In this document: positions 11,245 to 22,793 of the stretch, in pieces
How the letters are laid out: each line of letters begins with the position of its first letter
Position numbering within the stretch: the stretch's first letter is position 1
Assembly: GCA_013350335.1 (NCBI GenBank)
Contig: CM023539.1
Location: forward strand, 13,640,302-13,704,301
Reading direction: 5' to 3'
DNA: 64,000 nt
Source of the DNA: Chimonanthus salicifolius
Taxonomy: Eukaryota; Streptophyta; Magnoliopsida; Laurales; Calycanthaceae
Notes under the pieces: model-generated
Seen by the model: only the letters and a program-made list of their open reading frames with translations
Databases searched by the model: none
What the model was told of the DNA's origin: nothing
Program-made: the position numbers and the translations under genes

Positions 11245-11510
11245 CTTACCAAGTTATTACCGCTCTATTAGGGCTCACAAGTACCTAACCCTACGCAATA
11301 CGCTTTACTAAGTTAGTACCGCCCAAATAGGGCTCACAAGTATTTAATCCCACGTAATACTGCACACCAAGTGTATAAATAGTCGTGAGAGAGACCTACA
11401 ACGCGAAGCATGTGAGGGGCTATACTCCTCAACGACAACCACAAATAGCCGTGAGAGGGACCTACAACGTTAAACATGATAGGAGCTATATTCCTCGATG
11501 ACAACCCTAC
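11245..11510. repeat. two adjacent tandem duplications inside the LTR
   Basis: The first pair (about 75-bp unit, 11245-11370) shares TAGGGCTCACAAGTA. The second pair (about 65-bp unit, 11375-11510) shares GACCTACAACG followed by CTATA and TCCTC. Both pairs are diverged. Confidence 0.75.
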
Positions 11511-13019
11511 AGGATCAAGTCTCACAGCCGATGCCACCGTTCCAATAGGGTTCCTTAAGCAAATCATCATCATGTCACACCAATCTCCTCATGTGAGTGG
11601 GGACTACTACCAGTGGGGCCCAAACAAGAGAACGGTACATCCTCAAGTCCTATAAACTCTTTGGGTCTCATCCCAACACTAGTAATTCTCAATCTCATCA
11701 TGCCTATTACCACAACATCCCATACTCACCTCCTAGGTAACCTCCTAGGCACACAACAGTTAGTAATGCAAAAGGGATTATATTCACAATTACATGGTCA
11801 ACATATATGGTATAATCACATCATGACCATAATTTCATAATGATAGCAGCATAACACATTCCATTATGTTTCATACATTCAACATAATTATCATATTGGG
11901 TTATTTTAGGGACATGGACTACATACCAACCCTGAGATACACATATCGAGTTTATTTTCACATATTCTTTATCCTTGAAATATATTCAACCTGTCTCACG
12001 GTGGTTTAAGATCCTAAGTCCAGTCACTTCCTTTTCACCACATGATCCCAATTAAATTTATCAATAAGTCATCTCAGCCCTTCATAAGGGTCTCCAATAA
12101 TTATCACAAATTTTCCATCAACATAAAAAGATAATAAACATGCTACATATCACATAATAGGGAATTTATAACATCTCATACATAGCATAGGGCATCCTAT
12201 TTATCATGCATTAAACACATTAATAACACAGTACATTTCCTAAATCAATGTAATAGCATTCTAGTATTCATACAATGTGTGTAACAATCTTCACCTCGAA
12301 AGTTACGATGTTTCAGGTTGATCTTCGGGTCGTACCTCAGCAGGTTCGGGGTTCGAAGGCTCTAATCATGCCAAAAGACCATAATATACCATTATTAGTT
12401 CATGGATTAGGTCTAAGCACAACTTAAAAGCAAAACCTCCAAATTTAGACCCCCCTTAATCTGGTTTAATCCTTTCAATATAAGGGAAATCCTCAAATCT
12501 CCTCCCATGAATCATATCGAAAAATTAGCATATACTATTTTCCCCAATTTACTTCCCTTTCTATGGTTCCAAGTTCAAAATCAAACCAAATCTACTCCCA
12601 AACAAAGTTCTATAACAAAATCCCCAATTACTTCCATGGATTCCTCTCCAAATAAGGCCTAAAAGTTATCACATACTCCATTCTCAACACATCCCATTAA
12701 GATCTCATCAAATAGGAAGAAATGGAAAGAGAATGATCATAGATCTTACCTTTATGGAAGAATGAACCATGCAAATGGGTGCTCCAAGTGTAGGAAATCC
12801 AAATCCAAAGCCTTTAGTGGGTGAAAATCAATAGAGGGAAGGTAGAAGAGGCAAGGGTTTGCTGTTAGGGAAGAAGAGTTGACTATTTGGAAGAGTAAGA
12901 AGGTGACATAAGCCCAGTTTCGTGCAAACACGGACTTATGTATGGACTTAATATTTTAATAATATTTTTTACTCTTTACTTTTATTATTATTTTTTAAGG
13001 GTCGGGTTATTACATTTTT

Positions 13020-13696
13020 AAATTTTTATCATTTTAATTTTTTCTATAAACTTTGTCAATGTGGATGGGATCCACCTTGGTCTTATATAATAGATTTATT
13101 GGACAGATGAGTGCTTAAATATGGGATCCACCAAAAATCACATGAACGAAATGATTGAATCCATATTCTTTAAGTTCTCATAATTGAGATTACTTCAGAC
13201 TATTACTTTAATATGTACTCCGTTAGAGGACCATTTTAGCTCCATGTAATGGATTTGTAGGAGAATTTTAAGGGTTCAATAAAGTCATATTTGTTAAGTT
13301 TTTAAATGGCTTTGAGGAAATCATTGAGTATATATATTCTTTTAAGATCTCTAAATTTATATGACTTTAAGTAATGTGAAGACAGTTTAGGCTCCATGTA
13401 ATGATTTCAGTTGAGAAATCTAAAGTTTAATAAAGCCATGTTTGTCAAGTTCTTCAAAAAATTATTATTTTAAATTATTTCTAATTTCTTAACTATGTAT
13501 TACAGTATGAAAAAAGTTGGAACATTTTATGGGTCTCCATGAAAAGTATATATTTGAATATATTATTCACAATAAATTAATTTAATTAGACCAATGAAGT
13601 CATGTTTTTAATCTCTCCAATTGATAATTTTAAATTAATATTTTAATATCAAAAGACACCCAAAAAGAAGGCTTAAAACTTGAAGAATGCTTAAGA
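13020..13696. other. AT-rich non-coding stretch with a diverged internal repeat
   Basis: A phrase like CTCCATGTAATG followed by TTCAATAAAGTCAT and TTTGTTAAGTT occurs near 13230 and again near 13390, a weak duplication of about 160 bp. No gene is seen. Confidence 0.4.
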
Positions 13697-14415
13697 ATGG
13701 AAATAAATGAAAAAGTTAATCTTGAAAACGAAGTAAGAAAAGTAAAACATGAACTTCACTCGTTAAAACAAGACTACAAAGGTTTGAAAATTGTGCTAAG
13801 TTGTGAAAAAGATGAAAATGCTAAAATTAAAAGTGAACTTAAAGAAGCTAAAGCTACTTCTCCTAATTCACAATCAAATCTAAAAACTGAAAATAAAAAA
13901 TTGGCACAAGAAGTTAATGACTTACAGAGATACAAGGAAAAATTTGAGATGAAGTTCATAAGAGGAGAAAAGAAGCTTGAAATGCTTCTAAAAAAGCAAA
14001 CCATTTGGAGACAAGAAAAATTATAGAAGACCCAAGAACCAAACCATCTTTGTTAAGCGTAAGTCTCCCTCAACTCCTCCAATGAAAATCATAAAACGCT
14101 TTTATTGTGGACAATCCGGGCATCTCATATTTGAATGCAAAGTAAGAAAAGAAAATGTTCACAAAGAAAATATTAAAAGGGGTAAGAGATATGAAAGTAA
14201 AAGAGTTATGCACCTAAATTTCAAAATCACAGTCAAAGGCATAATAACTTACAAGGAAATCTAAATCATGCCTTAACTCATAGAATGATTGAAGCCTTAA
14301 ATGAATTCACAAGAATTTGTCAAACTAATAAGAACACTAAAAGGAGAAAATCGAATGTTCATGTGTTTGACACCAGTAGACCCCAGAGACCTTTTCCAGA
14401 GACCATATGGATACC
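13697..14415 (+). pseudogene. SIRE-like gag remnant
   Basis: 109 codons from ATG 13697 form an almost continuous coiled coil rich in Lys, Glu and Leu, as in the C-terminal part of SIRE/Opie Gag. After a TAG at 14024 another frame (14082-14263) holds RFYCGQSGHLIFEC. This is a zinc knuckle whose first Cys is replaced by Arg, leaving CxxxGHxxxxC. The final text ETIWIPKV (about 14398-14421) matches the conserved W-P-K motif at the Gag/Pol junction of this lineage. It ends where the next element is inserted. Confidence 0.7.
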
Positions 14416-14420
14416 CAAGG

Positions 14421-15272
14421 TGTTGGCATGTGGCTCGAATCGACAATCATAGAAATTGCTAACGTTAACATGAGAAGATGATAGAAAGAAAATCCTAACT
14501 AATTTAGGCAATGTCATTACACATATGAAATTGTAGCCAAATACTCGACAGTTTGTTTAATGGGAAGAGGTGAAATAAGAAGCTGAAAGTTTTTGTGAGA
14601 AGTTAAGATTCTAAATTGAGAAGGGCATCACCGAAAATAGCAACTAGATACTCGGTTGTATGGTCTGCTATTAAGACTTCGTTCCACTATAAGTATAGAG
14701 GTCTCTGCATGGTATTAGACCGTGATTGGAACACACGCAAAAAGAGATCGAGGGCTGGCTGCATACTGGTAGCGGTGAACATAGCAGAGACAGTCTACTA
14801 GACATACAGATCAACAGAGGTCTGATCTGTTTGTATTGAGACATCTCAGCAAGTAGTGTATGTGCTGACACTGCAACGTGGAGGCTTTGGAGCAGAAGTA
14901 GATAAGTCACATATTCGAAGCATCGTCCACTCTTAGGAGAAAATTGAGGAAGGGAAGGAGCTAAACTGTAGGAGATACATAACAGAGAGGGTTCTGACGT
15001 TGCAACAGAACAAGAGAGTGGGGTTTCCAATCAGTTGCAACATATTGGCGTGATCGAGACTTCACGCGTGTTCGGGTTTTGGTTATATTTAAGTCAATAA
15101 ATATATCTCTTGTAACTCTGTGCCATATTTATCTCTCTTAATAAAATATTTTGACTATTCGTGGATGTAGACCAAGGGTTGGCCGAACCATGTAAAATCG
15201 TCGGTATTCTTGTGCTTATTTTTATTCCATTTATTTGGGTGTGTTTATTATTTCCACTAATAAACGTTAACA
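14421..15272 (+). repeat. 5' LTR, 852 bp
   Basis: Contains a TATA-like CTATAAGTATAG near 14690. It is followed by a primer-site-like AGTGGTTTCAGTAGC (15273-15287). It carries an insertion of about 80 bp near 14717-14805 relative to the 3' LTR. Confidence 0.9.
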
Positions 15273-15359
15273 AGTGGTTTCAGTAGCTTTGGTTGGAGAC
15301 CAAGGACTCATGGGTGAACGGAATACAGCACAGTGAGAGGCTTCGAGTTGTCGGAGGAG

Positions 15360-16150
15360 ATGGAGATCAACATATCCCGCATGATTAACCTCAATGGCCC
15401 AAATTATTTAATTAGGAAAACAAAGATTGAAGACCTATTGTATTGTAAAGATCTCTACAAACCAACAGAAGGGAGACAGAAGATGCCTGAGCCAGAGTCT
15501 TCCCATGAGAAGGGGAAGGCGAAATGTCAGATGATGACTGGATAGCTCTTGATCGTAAGTGTCTCGAGTTTATTCGACAGTAGATGGATGACAGTGTGTT
15601 TCGTGTCGTGTCCACTGAAACGATGGCGCAATCTCTTTAGAAGAAATTGAAGGGATTGTATGTGAGAAAGATTGCATGTAACAAGCCGTTTTTAATTAGA
15701 AAGTTGATGAATTTGAAATACAACGAAGGTACTTCAATGGCAAAGCATCTGAATGAGATGCAGAGTATAGTAAATCAACTCTCATCCATGAAGATGGTGT
15801 TAGAAGGTGAGTTGTAGGATCTACTACTTCTCAATTCCCTAATTGACAGTTGGGAGACCTTGGTGGTGTCACTCAGCAATTCAGCTCCAGATGATGTTGT
15901 CACTATGAACTCCGTGACAAGTAGTTTGTTGAATGACAAAACGAGAAGAAAGTCTTTGGGTTCTTCTCCTTCTAAGACACAGTCTCAGACACAGGCTCTC
16001 TTTACAGAGAGTAGGGGAGAAACAAAAGCAGGAAACCTCAAGACCATGACAAACTCGACAAGACTAGGGGGTCGAGGTCAAAATCCAGAGTGAGAGGTGG
16101 TGGAAAGGTTAAATGTTTCTATTGTGAGAAAGAATGGTATAAAATGATGG
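15360..16150 (+). pseudogene. copia gag remnant of the deleted element
   Basis: It opens MEINISRMINLNGPNYLIRK, the conserved copia Gag start (L-NG-NY). The Gag core continues with SLIDSWETLVVSLSNSAP at about 15830-15890. Several stops (TAG 15541, TAG near 15640, TAG near 15816) and a frameshift break it. The zinc knuckle reads CFYCEKEWYKMMDYN, so the GH and last Cys positions are lost. Confidence 0.78.
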
Positions 16151-16239
16151 ATTACAACCAAAATAAGCGTGATCTAGAGTTCAGATCGCAAAGTTCCGAT
16201 CATTCAAGCGACGCATAGGATATTTAAGCAGAGGTCGTT

Positions 16240-16668
16240 GTGTGTACAGTAACAAAAGGTATGGATAATCCAACTAATAGATGGATTCTATATTCTGGGT
16301 GTTCTTACCATATGTGTCCACGCGGAGAGTCGTTTGACACATACAAACCCTGTGATGGAGGACATCTCCATATGGGCAATGGTCAGAGTTGTAAAACCAT
16401 TGGAGTTGGGACAGTCAAAATCAGGATGTTCAATGGTATGGTGAGAACGTTGGAGAATGTGCAGCATGTTCTTGACTTAAAGAAAAATTTAATTTCCATG
16501 GGGACACTTAATACTGATCGGTTTACCTTCAAGGCAAAGGATGGGGCTCCTAGAGTTACTAAAGGAGCCACGATTGTCATGAACAGAAAGAAGGAAAACA
16601 ATCTATACACACTGGTGGAGAGTACAGTGCTCGACAGGCAAAGGGATCCTACTAGTTGGGCCGCATGA
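16240..16668 (+). pseudogene. copia protease remnant, catalytic Asp changed
   Basis: WILYSGCSYHMCPRGESF matches the copia aspartic protease active site LDSGCSxHM, but the catalytic Asp is Tyr. Downstream text GVGTVKIRMFNGMVRTLENV and VLDLKKNLISMGTL is the usual strand that follows. The frame ends at 16668 where the deletion to the 3' end begins. Confidence 0.8.
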
Positions 16669-17070
16669 AAAAGGAAGAGAAGAAACAAAAAGTCAACAGA
16701 CATGTATGACTTAAAAAGTAAAGTTTCTTTTATAGGTTGTGATGTTCCGTCCGAGTTCCATGGTGTTAGCGAAGATGGAAAAACGAAGGGGACGAAGAAT
16801 CACATGGAGAAAAATGCGGCGGGTCCAAAAAAGTAGGTGACGGGCATCAAGTTCAAGCGAGGCTTGGGCTTGGCCAATTCTTCTAATTGAAGAAGACAGG
16901 TGGAGCATCCCAGAGCGTGGGGATGCATGCATCTCACACGGGGATGCAGAGGATTGCAGTTGTAGGTGGAGCAAGGCCGTGAGAGACAAATGTGCAGAGA
17001 TATAGGTGGGGTCGAGGACGGTGTCTAAGATCGTCTCGGGAGATTGGTGAATTCTCGCCAAGGTGGAGAT

Positions 17071-17858
17071 TGTTGGCATGTGGCTCGAACCCACAATGTT
17101 GGACATTGCTAACATTAACATGAGAAGATGATAGAAAGAAAATCCTAATTGATTTAGGCAATGTTTTTACATGCATGAAATTGTCAGTCAAATACTCGAC
17201 AGTTTGTTTAATGGGAAGAGGTGTATTTTGGCAAGAGGTGAAATAAGAAGCTGAAAGTTTCTGTGACAAGTTAAGATTCTAAATTGAGAAGGGCATCATC
17301 GGAAATAGCAACTAGATACTCGGTTGTATGGTCTGCTATTAAGACTTCTTTCCACTATAAATATAGAGGTCTCTGCACAGTATCAGACATACAGATCAGC
17401 AGAGGTCTGATCTTTTTGTATTGAGACATCTCAGCAAGTAGTGTATGTGCTGACACTATAACGTTGAGGCTTTGGAGGATAAGCAGATCAGTCACCTATT
17501 GGAAGCACCATTCGTTCTTAGGAGAAAAGAGAGGAAGGGTAGGCGCTGAACTGTAGCAGAGACAGAACAGAGAGGGTTCTGACATTACAACAGTGCAAAA
17601 GAGAAAGGGTTTCCATTCAGTTGCAGCGGATTGGCGTGATCGGGATTTCACACGTGTTCTGGTTTGGGTTATATTCAACTCAACAAATATATCTCTTGAA
17701 ACTCTGTCTCATATTTATCTCTCTTAATAAAATATTTTCACGCTCCGTGGACGTAGGCCAAGGGTGGGCCGAACCACATAAAATCGTCGGTGTTCTTGTG
17801 CTTGTTTTTATTCTGTTTATTTTGGTGTATTTATTATTTCTGCTAATAAACACTAACA
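17071..17858 (+). repeat. 3' LTR, 788 bp
   Basis: Direct repeat of 14421-15272 with scattered substitutions and small indels. Ends CACTAACA and is followed by the TSD CAAGG. Confidence 0.9.
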
Positions 17859-17863
17859 CAAGG

Positions 17864-18375
17864 TTAGGGAGTAGGTTAAATTGTGAGATGTTCATTGGTG
17901 TGAACTTTCGTAGGATTCTATATTTCCATCTTATGTATATGAACTAGAATCCATCATGGATGGAATACTTCTTGATTGTTTTGTTCATCCATGCTTTTGA
18001 TATCTATATCTTGTTGATGATGTTTGCATTTGAAATCATGTTCCACTATGGTCCAAAATTGGGGCTAATAATATTATCAATGGACCAAAGTAGAAAACTT
18101 GTCTAGCATTTGAACTATTGGATCACCACTACCGTAGGCAAGTTCAAATGACTTATATGCTTTGGTATGGAACTCTTGACTCTTAATGTAATTGATAACA
18201 TTCTTCTTGGTTGTTTATCATGCTTGTAGGGTCGCAAATTTGTGGACTTGAGTTGGTGAAGTCTCCCAAAGATTGTTTGAGATATGTTTGTTCAATCATG
18301 CTACCCTATAGTGATACAGACACAAAATGTTGAACCATCTTCCCATTATCTCCATCTTCATGATTTAATTGGAAT
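17864..18375. other. non-coding stretch between nested insertions
   Basis: Presumed remnant of the older host element. No reading frame or domain is recognised. Confidence 0.35.
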
Positions 18376-18390
18376 AAATGCTTGGAATAG

Positions 18391-19744
18391 GGTTTAAGGC
18401 CAATTTATGACCTTGGGCTTGGGTTAAATGTTATTGTCAGTGATTTCATCAGCTACGGGCGTTGGGTGCTCCCCAGTCCTTCAACTCCATCTCTTACTGA
18501 TATTTGGGGGCTCTTTACCCTGGTCTCTCCCCCCTCTATCTCTGTTGAACATGAAATCCTATGGAGTGCGAATCATAATGGGAAGTTCTCCATCTCTTAC
18601 TCCATACAGATTACCTTCAACACCATGATGGAGCCTACTTGGGGTGACTCTGTTTGGTTCCCTGGATGTATCCCAAGCATTCAACCATCTGCTGGTTCTT
18701 CTTTCAACTCAGCACTTAAGAGTAAAGTGTTACTGTCCAATTTGGACATCATAAGGGATCGGGTTTGTGTTCTTTGTGGCTTGGAGGATGAGTCCCACCA
18801 TCATCTCCTACATTGTTCCTTCACTTGGAGTGTCTGGCTGCTATTATTGGGAAAATTCCAGTTTCAATCTCTGTCGGGGAACATTGTTGATGACTGCATT
18901 GTCATGACTCATAGTAGGAAAAGGTGCCTTAAGAAGCTTGCATCCCGTCTGGTACTTCCTGGTTTGGTTTGGCACCTCTGGCATGAGCGGAATGGTAGGA
19001 TCTTCTTAAATTCCTTCTGCAATCCTGTCAAGCTTTTTTGCAATATTATCATCGATATCAGGCAAAGAATTCTCTTTGTTCTCTCCAATTCTAACACTAG
19101 AAACATTGGTTGTGATTTCTTTGCACGATGGAATCTGCCTCCTGCTACTTATGCTCTTCCTTCACCTTCGGATGCTTCTGCCCATGGTCTTCTTAGCTCT
19201 TGCAATCTGATCATCTCGAAGTTCACTGGTAATGGCAATTGTTTTTTGGGGGCCAATTATAAATGTGATATCTCTAAGACTGGTGGCTTCTTTGCTACCC
19301 CACAGCTCTATCATGATGATACCATGTCACTGTTGTTGTTCACACAATGGACGTTGCTGCACCTTCTCTCCATGGACCTGCTTCTCCAAGTCTTGGACCC
19401 ATCGTAGCCATCTTGTTGCGATCAACTCCTTGTTGGCTAGGTTCACCTCTGGGCACATTTTTGTTTACAGTTGTAAGGATGATTCTTCCTCTTCTCTATC
19501 AAATCTTCTGTATGCTGGGAATGCTACTGGTATCTTCTTTTGTGTTAATGACTATCCTCTTCATTGAGATTGGTTACTCCATTCTTTTTTGGTTAAGGAA
19601 TATCTTAGGACAGTTTGTTCTTTTGACCCCATGGCCTCTTTTTGGGCCTGTTTTTTAACTTTTCTATGCCTGGCCCGGGTTGTGGGTTATATTGTATTCA
19701 TCTGGGCTTCTTTTGATTGATATCTAACCTATTCATTCAAAAAA
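18391..19744 (+). mobile_element. 5'-truncated L1-type LINE
   Basis: A 1.35-kb 3' fragment of a non-LTR retrotransposon. It is bracketed by a perfect 15-bp TSD, AAATGCTTGGAATAG (18376-18390 and 19745-19759). An A-run (19739-19747) sits at the 3' junction, as expected for target-primed reverse transcription. The interior encodes the end of ORF2 followed by a short 3' UTR. Confidence 0.93.
18430..19407 (+). pseudogene. LINE ORF2 C-terminus with RT zinc-binding domain
   Basis: The frame holds WSANHNGKFSISYSI, then CVLCGLEDESHHHLLHC. This is the C-x2-C...H...C pattern of the reverse-transcriptase zinc-binding domain (zf-RVT) typical of plant L1 ORF2 C-termini, followed by WHLWHERNGRIF. It has no reverse transcriptase domain because of 5' truncation. 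A relic, not a host gene, despite an open frame of about 310 codons. Confidence 0.85.
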
Positions 19745-19759
19745 AAATGCTTGGAATAG

Positions 19760-20263
19760 ATTCTAGGTAGCCATTGATTGACTTAATGTGATTGTGTTGC
19801 TTGTATGTATGAAAGTGACTTACATTATGTTTATTCCAACACTATATATGTGAATCATGCTTGATTTGAGTGTTTTTACTAAAATATAATGAATTCATGA
19901 TTCTCTAATTTTTAGGACCTCAAAACCTTATAGTATCCATCTTGGATAGGTCCATATAGATTTCTGACCAAAAGATCAAACTGAAAGAGGGTCCAAAATT
20001 GCAATTCTCATGTTTCAGGATATTTTAGTTGACTAAACTTGTGAGTTGAGCCGACTGAACTACTCCCTGTTAATGTCTAACATATAACATTTTAAACTAA
20101 AAACCATGGTAAACATTGATTGACCATATATGTATCTGTTGCATGGTTATATTGAAAATTTATTCAGTTGATACATTTTGCAACATTGTTTTTGTGAATC
20201 ATGTCTGAAATAATTATTTATCATATGTCCATTTCTCTCTTTCTTGGACCTTGAACAATCATA
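19760..20263. other. non-coding stretch between nested insertions
   Basis: AT-rich, with nothing recognised. It abuts the TSD GTCAT of the next element. Confidence 0.35.
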
Positions 20264-21450
20264 GTCATTGTAACGCCCCGCCCTTTTTCACTTGTCTAAA
20301 ATCAGAGTATATTTTTAAAAAAAAAAATAAAGAGTGAGAGAGAGCAAGAACGTCAGGACGCGAGCTAAGTCCAAGTTTCCAAAACCCGACCCTTAACTGG
20401 CCACCATTACGTGTGCGTGGACCAAGTCCACTAAAACAGTTCACACGGTTATAATTATTTGTGGAATAAACGTATGGATAAGATTTCATCCATAACCATG
20501 ACATCAATATTAAGCAAGGAAGTCAGTCACATAAAATTAATTGAAGTTTAAATATCCAAATATCATCAAACCATAGCAAAATAAACTAAGTTATTATAAT
20601 CCCAAATGCCAGTTATCTCAATACATTGTTTCAAAATCAATTAAGTAAAATATACATAAACTGCACAAGCTCCTAAGTTTGGTTTCCTTCACGTCCCATG
20701 TCCTTTCCATTTCCTGTTCCATCATCTAAAGGGTAGAAGTAAGGCAATAGTCAACGCGCCTAGTAAGAATTCCAAATAGGGTTATGTACACATAGGATCA
20801 ATATAAAATCAGAATAAGAACATTGAATCAAAACTGTAAAACATATCATAGTACAAAAAACAGCACATGATAATCGTATCCAAATCATGCTAATGTATGT
20901 GTCATGTCATGGGTGTCATATACCAATGATCCCTCACCCAATCTCCATATAAAAACACCATACAAATCATAACAACAGTTTCCTTGACATAATGAAGTCA
21001 TATTAAGGTGTTCCCTTCGCCATTTACATCCGTAGTGTTTTGTGAAGGCACCAACAGGGCACTGTTATACCTCCCCACGTGTGTTAATCAGAATTACCGA
21101 TGGAGCGTGGACTCCTCCCTCTGAGCAGGGTTTTTGGACTGGTTACCCCAGAGCTTTTTGCCCCAAATTACGCCGTACCCCTATCTAGCAATCCCGGACA
21201 AGGCCAACATATCAATGGTTCACATAGCTTCTTCCAACCTAGTTTTCAAGCCCTAAGTCATGTCCGGACAGCTCATAACTTGGCTTGTTGTCCCATATAC
21301 TCCCTCCCATGCTATGCATGAGATCATGAATGCAATAATGCTTTTTCATTTCAAATCACATGTTACCATCAAAAACAGTTTCATAATCATTTACATTTAT
21401 TTAATCAAACTAAGTCATCATCTTTGGAAATACAAATCAGTAACACAAAA

Positions 21451-21451
<1 letters not shown>

Positions 21452-21490
<39 letters not shown>
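21452..21490. repeat. (TA)n microsatellite
   Basis: About 39 bases of alternating TA. Confidence 0.95.
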
Positions 21491-21494
<4 letters not shown>

Positions 21495-21774
21495 TTCAAT
21501 AAGATAGGAATCCTACCAAATCCCAGTATAATATTCTTGCTGTTTTGTGACGTGACGTGCAACGATTACGTCAAAACCAATCGCACACCCTTTTGCGAAA
21601 TCTCTTTACCTAAATGAATTCAATCGTATACAAATAATCAATTTCATTATCCAATTAATTTAAATCATCCCTTATATCCTTCCAGATAGACTGAAATTTT
21701 TGGAAACATTATATAAAAATCAACCTTTCATTTCAGTCAATCAACCATGTTAAGCTACAGTTCTCTGCCTTACC

Positions 21775-22230
21775 GCAGACTTTCAGTCGACTGAAACCCA
21801 ACTCAGTACTGTGTATTCCTTGACTTGCTACTTTTCAGTCGACTGAATCACAAATTCAGTCGGCTGACTCTGAGTCAAACCCTTTGTGTTCTCGATCAAT
21901 CCTCTTTCAGTCGACTGAATCCATGATTCAGTCGCTGAATCCTCAACCAATAATTTTCGTGTTTGATAAGTAATCATTCAGTCGACTAAATCATAGATTC
22001 GGTCTGCTGAAACACGCCATATTCCTTTTCTTATTTGTTACGTCTGTGTTCAGTTGACTGAATCCTATATTCAATCGGCTGAACCCCATTAAATCCCATA
22101 TATTTTATTCCAAACCTGGTTCAGTCGACTGAATCACAAGATTCAGTAGGTTGAAACTCCCAGAAACTGGTTTCTGTTTTGGCCAACATTAGTTCAGTCG
22201 ACTGAATCCCAGATTCAGTCGACTGACTGT
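21775..22230. repeat. array of paired CAGTCGACTGAATC palindromes
   Basis: At least seven pairs of a 12-14 bp perfect or near-perfect palindrome centred on GTCGAC. In each pair the two copies lie about 20-25 bases apart; pairs are 60-80 bases apart. The same paired unit occurs at 29165-29355 in a different LTR. Confidence 0.85.
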
Positions 22231-22793
22231 TTGTCAGTCTCTTTTATTTGATTATTTTGTACATCCTTTCTTCATAAAATCCATTCCTTAACATTCTTAC
22301 ATTTATATGTCATCATTCATATAACTTCTAGTGGATTTTCTCTACCCTCTAGCCAAAGCTAGAATCTTTTCATAACTATTCAATCTTTGTGTTAACACAA
22401 AGATTCGAATGTCACCATTCTTTCGTTTTCAAATCGAAACTAATCCTTAAATGGATTTCCATTCCATGGCCTTAAAACATTTTGGCCATTCCATTTCATC
22501 CATTATGAAATCCATAGATTCGGCCACTCCATGGCCAAGCTATGGTTTCCTCTTAATTTTAATCCTATATTATCCTCATACATTTTCCTGTCTCCTTCTT
22601 TCTTTTGCTCTGTCTTTACTCCTTACTCCTTCTCCTTCCTTGGTGCTTCACTGATCCCTAAGTGTAGAGATGGAGAGAGAGATAGAGAGAGAAGAGAGAA
22701 ATCTCTTTGTTTCAATGAGATAGAGTCGGCCAAGGGGTGTGAGCAGCCCCTTGGTTGTGTCCCTTTGTATACCAGCCTAACCTTCCCAATTCC

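Larger units (their letters stand above)
10883..13014 (-). mobile_element. probable gypsy-type solo LTR, minus strand
   Basis: The right end reads GGGTCGGGTTATTACA; read on the minus strand it begins TGTAATAACCCGACCC, a start typical of long chromovirus-type LTRs. TTTTT follows (13015-13019) and also precedes a TG at 10883. Such a low-complexity TSD is weak support, so the left boundary is uncertain. The interior holds three short tandem repeats, as often in large gypsy LTRs. No coding sequence is seen. Confidence 0.45.
14421..17858 (+). mobile_element. internally deleted Ty1/copia element, nested
   Basis: LTRs at 14421-15272 and 17071-17858 start TGTTGGCATG and end AACA, flanked by a perfect TSD CAAGG (14416-14420 and 17859-17863). 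The internal region is only 1.8 kb: gag, a zinc-knuckle remnant and protease. It then jumps to text just before the purine tract AAGGTGGAGAT (17060-17070), so integrase and reverse transcriptase are missing. It could move only with enzymes from a relative. Confidence 0.93.

Noticed and set aside
18466..19407. A host protein-coding gene of about 310 codons
   Set aside because: It is the ORF2 C-terminus of a LINE bounded by a 15-bp target duplication.
21775..22230. CRISPR-like array
   Set aside because: Repeats are palindromic pairs with irregular spacing inside a plant LTR; there are no cas genes and the genome is eukaryotic.
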